Source: Saccoglossus kowalevskii (taxonomy: Eukaryota > Hemichordata > Enteropneusta > Harrimaniidae). From it: a stretch of DNA of 34,834 nt. A program made the translations under genes and the position numbers. The stretch is from contig NW_003120923.1 in NCBI RefSeq assembly GCF_000003605.2, positions 134,128 through 168,961 on the forward strand, written 5' to 3'. The first letter of the stretch is position 1. Every line of letters starts with the position of its first letter. Below are positions 1-12,600 of the stretch, piece by piece. The notes under the pieces were generated by a model, which had not been told where the DNA came from, ran no database searches, and was given only the letters and a program-made list of their open reading frames with translations.

Positions 1-360
1 TTACTTGGAATAAATTTTTGCTATCTTCGCTGAGGGAATGATTCAGTGAAAATAAAATCAAGTGAATATTCTTTTTTTGTATAATTTTACATTTAACTCG
101 TCAAAAATTAGTGAAAAAAAAATCCATACAAAACACCTAAAAAGTTATTTCAGCGAAAAATTAATTCCAGCTGAAATATATTATTTCACAGTATTTTGTT
201 TCATGAATATAATCTCCATATAATACAGATATTAATGTGAACATAGGTAAGTAAGATATTTAAGAGGTTGTTTTCTGGCTGCTGGCTGGCAGGGACTGAG
301 TGATAAGTAAACAATGACAACACTGATTACCAGTACTGTCAATCTGTAATTCCTTGAAGC

Positions 361-490
361 AGGACTAGTTTATTCACTCAATTATATTCACACTTGGAAC
401 AAAGGGTTAATCATTGTGTATTTTATATGGTGATAGTTGTATACATAAGAAGAAGTTATAAGCTGTGTGTACTAATGCTTTAGGTAAATT
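361..490. repeat. Diverged interspersed repeat, copy A
   Basis: Shares ordered blocks with 2081-2260: an 'attatattc...cact' block followed by 'gaacaaagggtt', then an 'aagctgtgt' block and 'actaatgcttta'. Spacing differs because extra sequence separates the blocks in the other copy. It looks like two old copies of one dispersed repeat or a local duplication. Confidence 0.5.
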
Positions 491-1683
491 TTCAATTTCA
501 ATTTATTGAGAGCTTAAAACAGTTATTATTTAGGAAGGTCATTGAAAAGTGGTGCATTCCATTTTGTGATTAGGTGGTGAAGGTCACAAGGAGGAGGGTA
601 GTTAAAAAAATACTTTGTAATTTTTTTTTTTTTTAAAGCGGAACCGCTCAATCCCATGGATTGCACCAAAGAATCATGGGACACTATTGTTTATGTTGTT
701 TACAATGTTAATCTATCTTTTGTTATCCATTGTTATTTTAATCCAGAAAGTAAATTTGTTGTGAAATTAATCTTAACTGGAAGGTGCCCCTTTAAATAAT
801 TGTTACTCCCTGTGATACCATAAACAAGTCAGCTAGCTTCAAACATGCTATAAAACACAGCCGCCCAAAATAACTTACTGAACCAACCAAGATTGTTTTG
901 TACACGACACATGCAGTTTTTGTGTTTATATTCAGCTTATAGTTTTTTGTGGGTGTTTCATTTTATTTAATTATATACTTCCGTTACTAATTTCAATTTA
1001 GTTTTTGGTTGTGCTTTAAACTCTTAGCCATTGTAATTTGATTAATTTTTATTTGTAATTTTCTTTTGTAACCTTTAACCTCCTCCAGTAGGTTGTTATG
1101 AGTTAATAAATTTAATTGTTATGCAGTAGTGAAGGTATATGCACTATGATATGTTGCAATAAAAAAAATATTCACACTATTATAATAGAGAAAATAGCAA
1201 AATATAAAATGAACCAAAGCATCATGGGTATTTTCTAATTAACTGTGCACAAACGCCGAAATTACGAGTGGCTAAGCAACTTTAAAATCATCGTCCTTCG
1301 ACTCCTACAATTTATAATGCACATTATGCAAAATACAAACCTTATTTCAAAATGTTATAATTTGGGTGTATTTAAAGACTGAATTTTCATTTTGTTTGTG
1401 TTTGAGCTTAATTTCATGTTCAAAGACAGACAAAGAAAAATATTTTTTCTCTGTTTTAAGGGGGAACTTGCTGTTTTATGCGACTTCGAAAAAAATGATG
1501 AACCCACAAAGAGACTGTATACTACTTTGTCTTATTCTGCAATCCACACTTTCTGAATTTGCATTATTTTATAACCATAAAACTAACATATATATATATG
1601 TATATAGGTTTCTGTACTGAGAAATCATAGTTAAAACAAAGACCCAAGAAAATAGTGTCTTTGGTTAAAAGGTCTAAAGATTT

Positions 1684-1740
1684 GTAAGTAAGTAAGTAAG
1701 TAATTCTTTATTGCTATCGTACCCCATATGAGATCTTGAC
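1684..1740. repeat. GTAA tandem tail, possible 3' end of a retroelement
   Basis: Five GTAA units at 1684-1703 are followed by attctttattgctatcg. Read on the minus strand this is unique sequence ending in a short TTAC repeat, a form common at the 3' ends of non-LTR retroelements. No open reading frame is attached, so only a truncated tail could be present. It could equally be an isolated microsatellite. Confidence 0.35.
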
Positions 1741-2080
1741 ATAAAATACAATAAAGTCAAAAACATGTAATAATAAAAAAAATGAAAATAAAAGGAAATA
1801 CTAAAAATACTGTAAATGAATGAAATAAATAAATACATATCTCACAATAAGAGATAAATGAATAATTGTAATATAATGTAAATAAATGTAAATCTGTGTT
1901 TTGTGGGGTTTTTCTTTTGGAGACAGCTGGTACTGAAGTTATTGTTTGTGTATATACTCAACAACAACAAGTTGTCACAAGCTGTGCAAGTCCTAACTAT
2001 TGTCACTTTCTGTGAACACAATTGGGTATAGCCGATGCAAACATATGAGATTAGCTTAAATCTTGAACATAACTAACATA

Positions 2081-2260
2081 AGACTGGTTTGATTATATTC
2101 TCACTTAGAACAAAGGGTTGATCTGACAGATGACAGATAGACAGATAAACAATGTATAAATTAATTAGTGAAGACAAGCTGCCTATGTAAAGATTGTTGA
2201 AATCATGTATGCACAAGCATAAGCTATAAACTGTGTACACTAACGCTTTAGCTAAGACAG
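2081..2260. repeat. Diverged interspersed repeat, copy B
   Basis: Partner of 361-490. Matching blocks are near 2093-2120 (attatattctcacttag, then aacaaagggttgat) and near 2220-2258 (aagctataaactgtgta, then cactaacgcttta). Family unknown. Confidence 0.5.
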
Positions 2261-2752
2261 TGATAGTATTAAATCATAGGTGTTGATTAGATCTGCATTT
2301 CTTGGCAGCAGATATCACGAAAAATTCAAATAGCATTTTTCATTACAAAATTAAAGATATCATCTGGAAATATTCAAATTGAATAGAGGTCCACCCAAGG
2401 TACACATATACTAAGTATCAAAGTAATTGGAATAGCAGTTTTTTGGAAGAAGTAAAACAAATTTGAGAATTCTAATATACATGTAACGCCAAGTATCAAA
2501 CCAATCAGAGTAGAAGTTTTCAAACTTCCAAAAATTACAAAAATATTCATTAAAAATAGAGAAATGAAGAATCAGATATCATCACAAAATGATAAAATCT
2601 CATAAAGGTTCGTTCAAAGAACATATATACCAAGAATATAACTATTTAATAGAGTATTTGGTTTTCAAAAAGCATTTGAAAGAAAAAGTTGATGTGGGAC
2701 AACAACGTCAGACTTATACCAACAGCTCTAAATAAATAAATTAAAAAAAATG

Positions 2753-2834
2753 AATAAAATAAAATAAAATAAAATAAAATAAAATAAAATAAAATAAAAT
2801 AAAATAAAATAAAATAAAATAAAATAAAATAAAT
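2753..2834. repeat. AAAAT pentanucleotide microsatellite
   Basis: About 16 nearly perfect AAAAT units run in tandem, flanked by more degenerate AAAT units on both sides. This is a simple repeat and likely to be length-polymorphic. Confidence 0.95.
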
Positions 2835-4756
2835 AAACTAAAAATAATTTCAAATAAGCATAAGTGAAATAAATAAACTTCAGTTTCAAAATGATGATAT
2901 TTGTATTAGAATATTAATTTGGCGCCAGTCGTATATTATATTCAATACATTGTAATTGTGGTTGTCATGAACACAACATTCAATCTATTACTATTGTGTG
3001 TCACACCATTCGTTGAGAGAAAATTACGTCTCCAAAACGATGCAGGTTTATAAGTATAACGATTAAGTCTTTATTATCTTCTCGAAACCATATGCCTCTA
3101 TTCGGAAAATTATCTCACGGGTGAATACTTCTCATCAAGGTTAAAAGATAATGGTCTATAAATTCTAAGATAATTATCATGTTTACAATGAACTATTGTT
3201 ATGCAAATTATAGACACAAATATGAAATATGGTATCAGCAAAGATGTATTGTTTCATTGTTATAAAATGGAATTCTATAATGTAGAGAGTAGACTCCCAT
3301 GGAGACATTTAATTAAAAGTTGTATGGTAGTGTATATTATCTCGGATGGCACAGCTGATGCAGGAACAAAATCAACACATGAATGGAGAGTAAATTTGAA
3401 GAATTAAATTGTTGATGCCAGAAATGTTCATTTCATATTTAACGTTTTCAACACCAAACTTTATTACCCAAATATTTCTGCACTCTTTTTCTTATATATT
3501 TTTCAACATTTCTGGAAACAAACCCGAATTTTGGCGTCCAACAGACAAAATTTGAGTCAATTTTTTCAGTCTCATTCTTCTATAAACAGGACTATTTTGT
3601 GAATTTGTGATGAAAAGAGAGAACTGGTGGTGAATAAGTTAACCCTAATTTTGTCAGCCCCATGTACTTTTATACTGATTTGACAACATAAGGATCAATC
3701 TGTTGACAATTTTGTTGAATTCACACGTCAAAGGGCTATTTCGATGACAAACTTTCAGTCCGTCAAAACGATTTTACTTTCATTTATTAGAGGCAGGGTA
3801 TGATCCTATATGAAGTACATCGCATTTTTTGATGCACCAATTTAAAATGTTAATGGTCTCATGAATATTAATGAGCGACCAGCACTCTTGTCAACCTGGG
3901 CAGAACCCTGAATTTGAGAACACTTATAGTTCCAACTCATTTTCATCAAAAAAATTACAGTCATGTGACCTATTATTTTTAGGCACTTAAGAAGGTGGAT
4001 ATTTCATAACCATTAGTGACATTAAGCACTGAGGATATGTCCATGTTAACTGATGTGTGACCAATGGCAATGTACTGTACCAGCATACATATCTGGCTTG
4101 AGTGAATAAGTTAATAATAGAAATGATATCACTCTGGAAAGCTAATACTATTTTTTTAATACATCACCTGCTAAAATATTCCAAAATGAATGGAAAAAAC
4201 ACCCCTCCAATGTAATAGTATATGCCCCTCCAAATAACTATGTGTGTTCTGAAGAGGGACATATAAATAATTAAAACAGGGGAGGGCAGGGTTGGGATCA
4301 GAGCTATGGATAAGGGCCCTCAGGATTTCTTACTATACATATATAACTGTTGACAAATGGTCAGTTTTTGCTTTAGATTTTTTTGAAACCGACAAGGTTT
4401 GAAATACAGGTTTTAAAACTTCCGCCATACGATATTTAAACACATACTATCTATTACTGGCTGACTGTCACTGTTTGAGCTAGTTGCATACAAGTCCCAG
4501 ACTAACAGGAACATGTATATTTCATATAAATTAAAGGCATATTTCAAACATGAACAACGCAACATATGATTTAAACTCACAAGCTTGCAAAGCGCCTCGC
4601 AACTGCAAACAAAACATGGCTCAAAATAGCTTGAAATGAACAGGATTACAGTGAATAGATGCACAGACCAAATCACAGATGACACAGACAAACTAAATAT
4701 ATATAAAGTCGTCAAGTATTTATAACCAGTAGATTAACGATAAAACTAGAACTTAC

Positions 4757-4942
4757 GGGTTGAATTCATATATTCAGCTTTAGTGGATGCGATGCTCCAC
4801 CCTTCATCTGCAACCAAGATAATAGGCATAATTCGGGAATTTTTCTGATAATGAAATTTTTCTGGTATGTCTTCTTTCAGGTAAACTGTCAAATTTGGAT
4901 GTTTATCATGCAGGGCATTGTAAATAGTTACAATGTTTTTGT
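4757..4942 (-). CDS. ENPP5-like: ENPP-like coding exon 2
   Basis: A 186-nt exon encoding the segment from KNIVTIYNALHDKHPNLT to AEYMNST. The acceptor is a run of at least 14 pyrimidines followed by CAG, ending at 4943; the donor GTAAGT begins at 4756. Phase 1 at both ends. The region equivalent to GNHGYDN in relatives should open the next exon, which I could not find in 1-4756. Confidence 0.88.
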
Positions 4943-7900
4943 CTGAAAAAAAAAAAGTATAAGTGAATTGTATATAACATACAATCACACTTGTGTTAGG
5001 ATAAAACGATGGAAGATGGGTATACATTTTTTGTTTTGTTTTAACACTAAATACTACCTGTCCATTAAGAACATTTTTTTCAAATACATGTACCATAGTA
5101 GCAGGCTTGACTGTACAAACAAATTTATAACAAAATCACTGATATGGAATTGAGATATGCACCAGTCATTGTGTTAACATTATTGTGAAGTCATCATTAT
5201 TAGTACTAAGCCTACCGCAGACATCTCGTCATCGTTATTCATGTGTGACACATATTGACAATAAATATGAATCTCATATGAAAATACTGTAAAAAAAATA
5301 TTAAATTTGTATTCGTTCTTTTTTTCATATTTATTATTTCATTGTCTGAATATGTGATATATATATATATATATATATACATTAAATTTTTGGCATATCC
5401 GATGTCAGTGATTGTTGCAATTTAGTTCCCTTTAGATTGTGTAAATTTCATTTCCGAATGGTTTTGAATAGTATTACTATGTGCATCGATTCACCTCTTA
5501 ACGTAGTCAGTCGTTATCCAGAAAAAGTGCAAACATGGGTGAATCCGCACTATTCAATACTTCATGTAATAGTCTCAGTATACTAATAAAGCGATGTAAA
5601 TGATCTCAGAGTACAATTTTTATATCAGAAGTTAGATTTTATAACCTTTCCATTTTTTTGTTTTATCATAATTTTGAAAACACTTAATGCATGAATTAGC
5701 ATCAATTATTTTATCTAAAGTGCGATCTCGTTCTTAGAATGTTAAATTAAGAAAATCAATTACCATATTTGTATTTTAATACAAATTAATATACAATGGA
5801 GATAATTTAGCTGAAATAAGGCATTGCAAAAATAAAAAAAATAGATGTTTCTGGTCAAACTGCTTTTTAAAAATGGGTTGTTTTTTCCACTAAAAATATT
5901 TGATGGCACACAAATAAAATATTTCATAGAACCTTTATCAAATTTATTGATGTACAAATCCCAAATAGAAGATACACATCAATAAAGATTATATGACATT
6001 AATTGTAAAACGTGAAATTGACGAGAGACATTTTTTACTGTTTGATGATTACCATGATTATCATGAGAAAAAAAATAAAACATAGAAAACAATAATTAAT
6101 CCAACAGGTGTCAGTATCTTTCTGAATAATTAATAAAACATGTGTTGTTTTTTTGTTTTTTTTTGCTTTACAACATAAAAGGTTTCCACAGTGTTTTTTT
6201 ATGTGGAATCTATGCGTTGGATATATGGTAGTTGCATAGCTGCTCACTGTTAAAAAAGCAATATGGAAACATGTACAAAAATGTACAGTTCCTTTTTAGT
6301 AAGATCTGACATTTAGTAACTGGTTTATTAGTGCAATTTGACAGAATTCAAAGAAAAGAATAATTTATAAATTAATTTAGGATTAAAAATAGATTGTACA
6401 ACTTAATTAAGACTTCATCTTCCCGGCATTCAATCCATTGTCTGCAATTAGTACAGGTTTCTCAACATGTGTATTTAAAGTGTGAAATAGGTGTTGGCAG
6501 TGACGATTCGCACCCCTATTCGACAATAACGATGAATTTTAATAAAATAGTCAATGCTGGAAATGTGTTGGTTTACAAATTTATACATGCAAGAAACTTC
6601 AATGAGACATCGAAGAGAGTTTTGCATTGATGCCTTTTGAAATATGAAAACTTTCCCTATACTATTCCTCTATGCTTTAAAATAGATTGATGGGATGTTT
6701 GTATCTATGCGTTGTATTAGACCTGGAATTTCGGAAACAATGAAATAATAAAGTAAACTATGATAACAAATTGAAATAACTGAAGAAAACCAGCAAGGTT
6801 TTAATTAACACATAAATTTCTGTTGTGCTACATACTGATAGAGGGTGCAATTTCACTTTGGCGATGCATTGGCATTTTATATAGCGGCACTTGTTGTTGC
6901 GTAAACTCTTGATATGTCCTTGTGTGAAATAATGCTCAAATAATTTTTTGAATTACTTTTCTAGAAACTTATTTGAAAAGTCATTAATTTCAAGAGTGAA
7001 AATTTGGGAAATGAAAGTCCCTGTAACTGAAATTCATGTTTGAAAAAATTGTAAATGTAAGTACGGCAAAAAACATCAAAATCAAAAGTAACAAATTGTG
7101 CCTGGAAATGGATGTTTTTTATCTGTGAAGTCATGCTCTGATGTAGGTGACAATTCCTCTAAAATTTATTAAGTTGATGAGACCTAATTCTGTGTAGAGA
7201 TCGCTATTTCTGATAGTACATGTATAACAATTATCACACCTTACTGTTTTGAATGACAAAAGAACAATAATATCAATCAGCATACAATCAGCAGTGAAAT
7301 ACAAAGAATAATGACATCAATAGGCTTAAAACACAAATAATGATGACATCATTCACACTAAAAAACAAAGACTTATGACAGGACTAGCAGTGAAATACAA
7401 AGAATAATGACATCAATAGGCTTAAAACACAAATAACGATGACATCATTCACACCAAAAAATAAAGACTTAGGACACGACTAGCAGTGAAATACAAAGAA
7501 TAATGACATCAATAGACTTATGACACGACTAGCAGTGAAATACAAAGAATAATGACATCAATAGGCTTAAAACACAAATAACGATGACATCATTCACACC
7601 AAAAAACAAAGACTTATGACACAACTAGCAGTGAAACACAAAGAATAATGACATCAATAGGATCATAGATCCACGCTTCTGAGTTCTATAAATATATATA
7701 CGAACATGGAAGGTGCTGCCATTAGTACCTTCCATGCTACGAACAAGTGGGGGGGGGGGTTTATATGTGAATGAACACAGGAGGGGCAGACAAGTTTCTA
7801 TATATACCCAAATTATGAGGTACTGGTACTGTCTGGGGTAGCGAATACTTGCGTGATGACACCAACAGAACTATTGTTATAAACAGGAAGATAATCTCTC

Positions 7901-9144
7901 TTTTGTGAGATTACTATAATGCAGGTACAGGGGAAACATATTGATGTTTCTTTTCATTGCACATGTCAGTTTTTTGTCAGAATTTAAAAAAAAAATACTT
8001 TCAGATAATAACAATAAACATCAATATAAAATACCAGAAAGCATTTTTTCATTTTAGTCCAGTTCTTATGATTAAGATATTTATAGTTTGTTTTTTTTAT
8101 TTATAAGAATTGCTGGCATTTAGGAATGTAATCATGTAGATGATGTTACCAACATGAGCTCTAAATTCAGAAACAAACTGCTACATTAGCTCAATGATAT
8201 AAGGCTAATAATATGCACATAATTACATCTCAAATGAAATTAATTAAACATCAATCATCTCATAGATAAATGACCTTTAATACCTTCCTCGCTGAATTTA
8301 AACAATACTTACTATCAAATGGTCTGATTGCAGCCACCGGAGTGTCATCAACCACTTCAAACAGATCCAAGTTGATGTAGTTTTCCAACACAATGACACG
8401 TTTTTTCATATCTAATTCAGCCATGCCGTGATCACTGGTGATAATGACATTAATTTTATCGTACAGATTTTCTTCTTTTAGTCTCTTTATCAGATATCCG
8501 GCTGTGTCGTCACACATGCGTATAACATTCAGCATTTCTGGCGCGTCTGGTCCATAAACATGACCACTGTGGTCTGGTTCATTGAAATACAGTAAGCCCA
8601 CATCAACTGGATCTTCTCCGGTGAACCATTCCAATACACCATCAACGCGATCTGAGAAAGGCGTATCAGTCGAATAATTTTTGTAATGATTCGGTCGAAT
8701 ACCTTTAATTTCTGATTCGCTTCCTGGCCAGTAATATACACCACTCCGACCTCCCTGCAGTTGGTTCGTCACCCAGATCGGTTCGGCCCCGGTGTCCCAC
8801 CATTTGCCGTCCTTGGCATCCTCGTCTCCAATATGGAAATGTTCATTTAGTAGAGGATCGTACATATTATTGGCCACAATCCCGTGACTTTCTTCCCACA
8901 TTCCAGTTGCCAGTGTAAAATGGTTAGGAAAAGTTTTCGTGATGAACGTATTCACTATACCGTCTGGAACAAAAGCTCCGTCGGCGATCAGCTGGTCAAA
9001 ATTCGGCGTTTCTACTTTGTTGACGTAATCCCACCTAAAACCATCGAAGCTTACCAACAGAGTGAGAGGACCTTCTTCTCCGATGGAAATGCAGAAAAAA
9101 TTGAACGCACACGAAACGAAGAACATGAACTTTGCGGGCTCCAT
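4757..9144 (-). CDS. ENPP5-like: ENPP4/5-like ectonucleotide pyrophosphatase/phosphodiesterase, 5' part (join 9144..8313, 4942..4757)
   Basis: This is an alkaline-phosphatase-superfamily ectoenzyme; relatives hydrolyse phosphodiester or pyrophosphate bonds of extracellular nucleotides using two zinc ions. Two exons give 339 residues. Residues 1 to about 22 form a hydrophobic signal peptide. The family motifs follow in order: SFDGFRWDY (metal Asp34), KTFPNH (nucleophile Thr71), ANNMYDP (Asn92), NEPDHSGH (Asp191, His195) and TSDHGM (Asp238, His239). Exon 2 carries HPNLTVY and NSRIMPI...VADEGW, close to ENPP5 as I remember it. Exon 1 ends in phase 1 (ATA|GTAAGT) and exon 2 starts after a long pyrimidine tract and CAG; the join is in frame. 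Exon 2 ends ACCC|GTAAGT, so the coding sequence continues. The last metal His (HGYDN region), the C-terminus and any membrane anchor are not in view. ENPP4 versus ENPP5 identity and exact substrate are not resolved. Confidence 0.9.
5357..5379. repeat. AT dinucleotide microsatellite
   Basis: About 11 AT units in tandem within the ENPP-like intron. Confidence 0.9.
7292..7661. repeat. 96-bp minisatellite
   Basis: Units begin with cagtgaaatacaaagaataa at 7292, 7388, 7484, 7533 and 7629. Spacings are 96, 96, 49 and 96 bp. The third unit lacks an internal 47 bp but keeps both ends, and the fifth is truncated after about 33 bp. Copies differ at only a few positions, so the array is fairly young or has been homogenised. 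Confidence 0.93.
7705..7736. repeat. Perfect 10-bp stem inverted repeat
   Basis: CATGGAAGGT at 7705-7714 is exactly complementary to ACCTTCCATG at 7727-7736, with a 12-nt loop. It lies between the minisatellite and a G11 run. Confidence 0.8.
7749..7759. repeat. G11 homopolymer
   Basis: A run of 11 G on the plus strand, unusual in this AT-rich setting and prone to sequencing or assembly error. Confidence 0.85.
8313..9144 (-). CDS. ENPP5-like: ENPP-like coding exon 1 (signal peptide and most of the catalytic domain)
   Basis: Codes for residues 1-277 plus one nucleotide. The start at 9144 is chosen because it immediately precedes a signal peptide and the family's LLVSFDGF motif at the expected distance. 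An N-glycosylation sequon (NYS) is at residue 156. The donor is GATA|GTAAGT at 8312. Open frame read past this donor (to 8260) is intronic: it departs from the family after AAIRPFD. Confidence 0.92.
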
Positions 9145-9582
9145 CGCTACGATCTTCTCCAGATGTTACACTAAGTAGGATTCAAAATTTAATGCCCGAC
9201 TCCGGTGCGTGATCAACAACACTAAATAAATACGACTTCTCTGTCTTTCCTCTCCCAGAATCCCTTGTGATATTTCTAAAACTCGTATGCTTAAAGCATC
9301 GTAGGACAAGGTACGAGAAATTAATTTCTTCCGGGTAAAAGATGAAACGAGTCACCTTGGGTGCTTCCAAAAGAAAATAAAGTAAACAGCAAGGAAGTTA
9401 TATAATTTATTTTTACTAGTCAAGATGCAACTCACGATATAGTTCGAAATTTGAATCAAAATTAAAAATAGCCAAAACGTCATCAATGTCGTTCATGAGG
9501 AATTCCGATCAATCCCGATCGTGTTTCGGCGGTATTCGGAAGCTCAGATTCAGAGGTCAATCGACAACTAACAACAATCAAC
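9145..9582. promoter_or_regulatory. Head-to-head intergenic region, likely bidirectional promoter of ENPP-like gene and FOP/CEP43
   Basis: Only 438 bp separate the two divergent start codons, and both genes must begin transcription here or in undetected upstream exons. The interval has more CpG than the flanking introns. An ETS-like core (cttccggg) lies near 9328. No TATA box is evident. An ATG at 9486 opens a 65-codon frame that would overlap the FOP start out of frame, so FOP transcription probably starts downstream of it. No RFX X-box was seen, although FOP relatives act at centrosomes and cilia. Confidence 0.6.
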
Positions 9583-9663
9583 ATGTCAGCCGACGAAGAT
9601 ACGGAATTGAGAGATTTGGTTGCTCAAACATTGGAAAACAATGGTGTCCTGGGAAAAATAAGA
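9583..9663 (+). CDS. CEP43: FOP coding exon 1
   Basis: Encodes residues 1-27 (MSADEDTELRDLVAQTLEN...GKIR), phase 0. The donor is AGA|GTTTGT, a weak non-GTRAG site. It is chosen because reading on gives a stop soon after, whereas IR joined to AQLRA at 11134 reproduces the family sequence. Confidence 0.85.
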
Positions 9664-12600
9664 GTTTGTATTCATTCGAGTGACGTTTGTTTTTAAAATC
9701 AGCGACGAAATTCGAAAAACTCAGTCCTAAATTGTACGATGTCGTTCGCGCCTGTGATTGTGGTTTGTTTTCAAGACTGAACAAGTTTTCGTTCGCCAGA
9801 CCCTTATTATTCGTGCAGTTCAAATATGTCGTTTATAACCAAGTACTGAACACACTGTACAATTCATTTAGCTTAACGTACTGTTAATGTATATTTTTTT
9901 TTTTCTTTGAAAACGTTCGCTGTTGCCATGTCAAAAAAGATTAAAGTTTCGTGATAGTACGCGGCAAGAGATGGGGGCATATTCTTGTGGGTTTCCCACC
10001 CAAACCTTAAGTTGACTACAAATACACGGTAAATTCTGAAACATAGTGATCATGTCCGAACACTTGTTGTGAGCTCAGGACTGATGTTCACTCTGACAAC
10101 ACTGTGGATCAAGGGTTAGGGCTAGCTAGGATCTTGAATATTGTGTTGCAAGGTGATCAAAATCTATCATTTAAGGAACTAAAAATGACATGGCCCTTCA
10201 GCAGAAATCCTATGATGATAGGTAAAATCATTTGTTTGAAAGGTTATTTTTATTTCATCTTGGTAATCAAGTTCTCGAGATTAATATAAATTACATGTAA
10301 TCACTATTGTTTGACCCAGCCAAATTTTATATATCGATAATCCTAGACAGAATGATCTTTGTTCACTAATTTGTTCATCGTTTTGACACGATGTCTTGGC
10401 ATATTCTGCTCAGCAAGTGTTTAATACAGTGTTTATCTTCGGTAATTCAACATGATTTTCTTTTTTTTACTCTCAGTTGACATATGCTGTGCCAACTCTT
10501 GTCGGGCGCATGTTTTACAAACGCATCTGATCAGATTTAGGCATTGATGTAGTTTGAGGTTGTGTGACAGTTATATGTACACCATAAATGATTGCATAAG
10601 ACACAAGCAATCAAGGATTATACAGTTTTGGGGGAGAAATTATGGCTTCAGTGGGTTACGGTAAAATCTGTATTAGAAACCGTGACTTCTATTAAAATGG
10701 TACAATTGCAATAGAGGGGATGCAGGTTCTATTAGAGCATGTACACATATGAGAAATGATGAATTTTTGGTTCTCAATTATTTAAAACGAGTGGGTGCAA
10801 CTTCTATTAAGGATGCGGCTTCTAATAGCGATTTTAGGGTCGAAGTTTATATTGCAAGGGTTTGGGGTTTCAGCATGGTTTGGGTTTTAAAACATTGTTG
10901 AAATAATAATTATTTACCGGAACCACTCACTAGTGCAAAATGGAATCATTTATCAAACTCTGCACCCTTGTTGTACAGTGATGCCAGGATTTAATTATTT
11001 CACGCTCAGGTTATTTGGAAATATATTTATCTCGAGTTCGCAAAGCCATGTTATTCAGACGATGAGATTGAATTAAAATTATCGAAAAGTTAAGGTAACA
11101 TACTGAATCACATCAAATGTTCTTTTTTCCTAGGCTCAGTTGAGAGCAAGTGTCTTTCTTGCTCTAGAAGAACAGGAATCCATTGAAAATGGAGCACCAC
11201 TTATCAATCATGATCTTAAAAAATTTATTTCAACTAAAGAAGGTAAGACAATTCCTTGAAAAAAAAAATCAAATCTGCAGAATGATACCTCAAATAGAAT
11301 CATGTTGTACAATAATAGACTATCCACCAGCCAAGCTGCTCTGACAAAATTCCATTGTCATATTTAGTTCTTTGGAGTTTTTTCCTCATCGAAACTAACA
11401 CAGATTGGCTTTGCTAACTAATGTGAAGTAAATGAATACAAATCAAAACATTATTCTTTGTTAATTCATATTTGCAGTGTGGATTCAATTATGTCTCATT
11501 CACAGTTATTAATAAACACTGTGTTCACAAACATAAAGGGATAAAAGACAATGTTGTGTAACGCCAATTATTGTATTTATAAGCCAATCAAAATGCAGCA
11601 TCAAGTAATTTGACGCCACTGTGTGAATAGGTAACACAGCAATATTAGTCATGTCCAGAATTCATGGAGACTACAAAGGCAATTGCCTAGATATCCCACC
11701 TGACTTAGGACCCTTAAATTTTCACTATACTTTTTCAATTAGTTTTCAACATTTTGTCTTGAAAATTGGTGCCCTCACAATCCCAAAATTGAATCCATGA
11801 TGGTCCAGGGCTCAAAATGAACAGGAGCCTAAGGCGTACAGGCTACCAAATCTTGTCCTGGGGATACCATTTTTTCAAAATTAGTAGCCCTACCTGAACT
11901 ACTAATAATGTACTAAAAATATTAATGCTTTGACTTAAAAATTATTGATTTTGTTAATTCAAGCCCCTTCTCCATATGGGTGCTTCAATATGTGTAAAGG
12001 AACTTCATCCTTAAAATGCCATCTGCTATCTGCTAACCTATTCACTTGCATTCATAATTTGCCATTTTTTTTATGATATGTGGACAAGGCTTATCTGTTT
12101 TCTCTGTTCTTATTCTTCTGAAAATGCACATTTATATGTACAGGCACATGTGTAATTATCATAAAAATTTCCCATATTAAAACCTTAATTGTATATTTTC
12201 TGTTATTGCAGGTGTTCTCACATTATCCTTAGTACGCGAGTTCCTTCAATACTTCAATTTAGATTTCACCTTGGCTGTGTTTGATCCAGAAACTAATATT
12301 GTAAGTATTGTCACATATAGCATTTGAGGAATTTTGCGTTATTCAGAAAATGCTGAATACTATTCCCTTCACTTTTGTGTGCAAGAGGTGATACAGGAAA
12401 AATACCTTAGTTGCTATTACACTTACAGATCCCAGTATACAGTAGAATACCCTATTTGCTATATTAGTAGTATAGATGTTTATGCATATGCCAAAGTTGT
12501 CATGATCAAAATGCCACATTTATTTTAGTTTGTATGAATGTACATTTTGAGATGTATTTTAAGGTCAATGAATGAACCTGGATCAGGCTTTTAGCCATCC

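Larger units (their letters stand above)
1..4756. other. AT-rich non-coding DNA, probably ENPP-like gene intron
   Basis: No exon could be supported on either strand. Because the ENPP-like gene runs leftward and its C-terminal exons are missing, this stretch is most likely its intron 2, continuing past the left edge. It holds a poly-T run near 619-633, a GTAA-tailed repeat near 1684, an AAAAT microsatellite at 2753-2834, and a diverged duplicate pair (361-490 and 2081-2260). Positions 1-90 carry motifs like cagtgaaaat and caagtgaatat that resemble the arms of the element at 21502-21712, so the left edge may be an element remnant. Short open frames here (for example 1366-1620, 3201-3407) show no family resemblance. 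Confidence 0.55.
4943..8312 (-). other. ENPP-like intron 1
   Basis: About 3.4 kb of AT-rich sequence bounded by GT and AG on the minus strand. It contains an AT dinucleotide run (5357-5379), a 96-bp minisatellite (7292-7661), a perfect 10-bp hairpin (7705-7736) and a G11 run (7749-7759). Open frames inside (5760-5957, 6035-6247, 6394-6630) are low-complexity and match nothing I recognise. Confidence 0.8.

Noticed and set aside
4413..4715. 100-codon minus-strand frame downstream of ENPP exon 2 as a further ENPP exon
   Set aside because: Its translation lacks the expected HGYDN and HPIF motifs and no acceptor fits in phase.
8884..9174. Plus-strand open frame opposite ENPP exon 1
   Set aside because: It is the antisense shadow of a strongly conserved ENPP coding exon and has no motif of its own.
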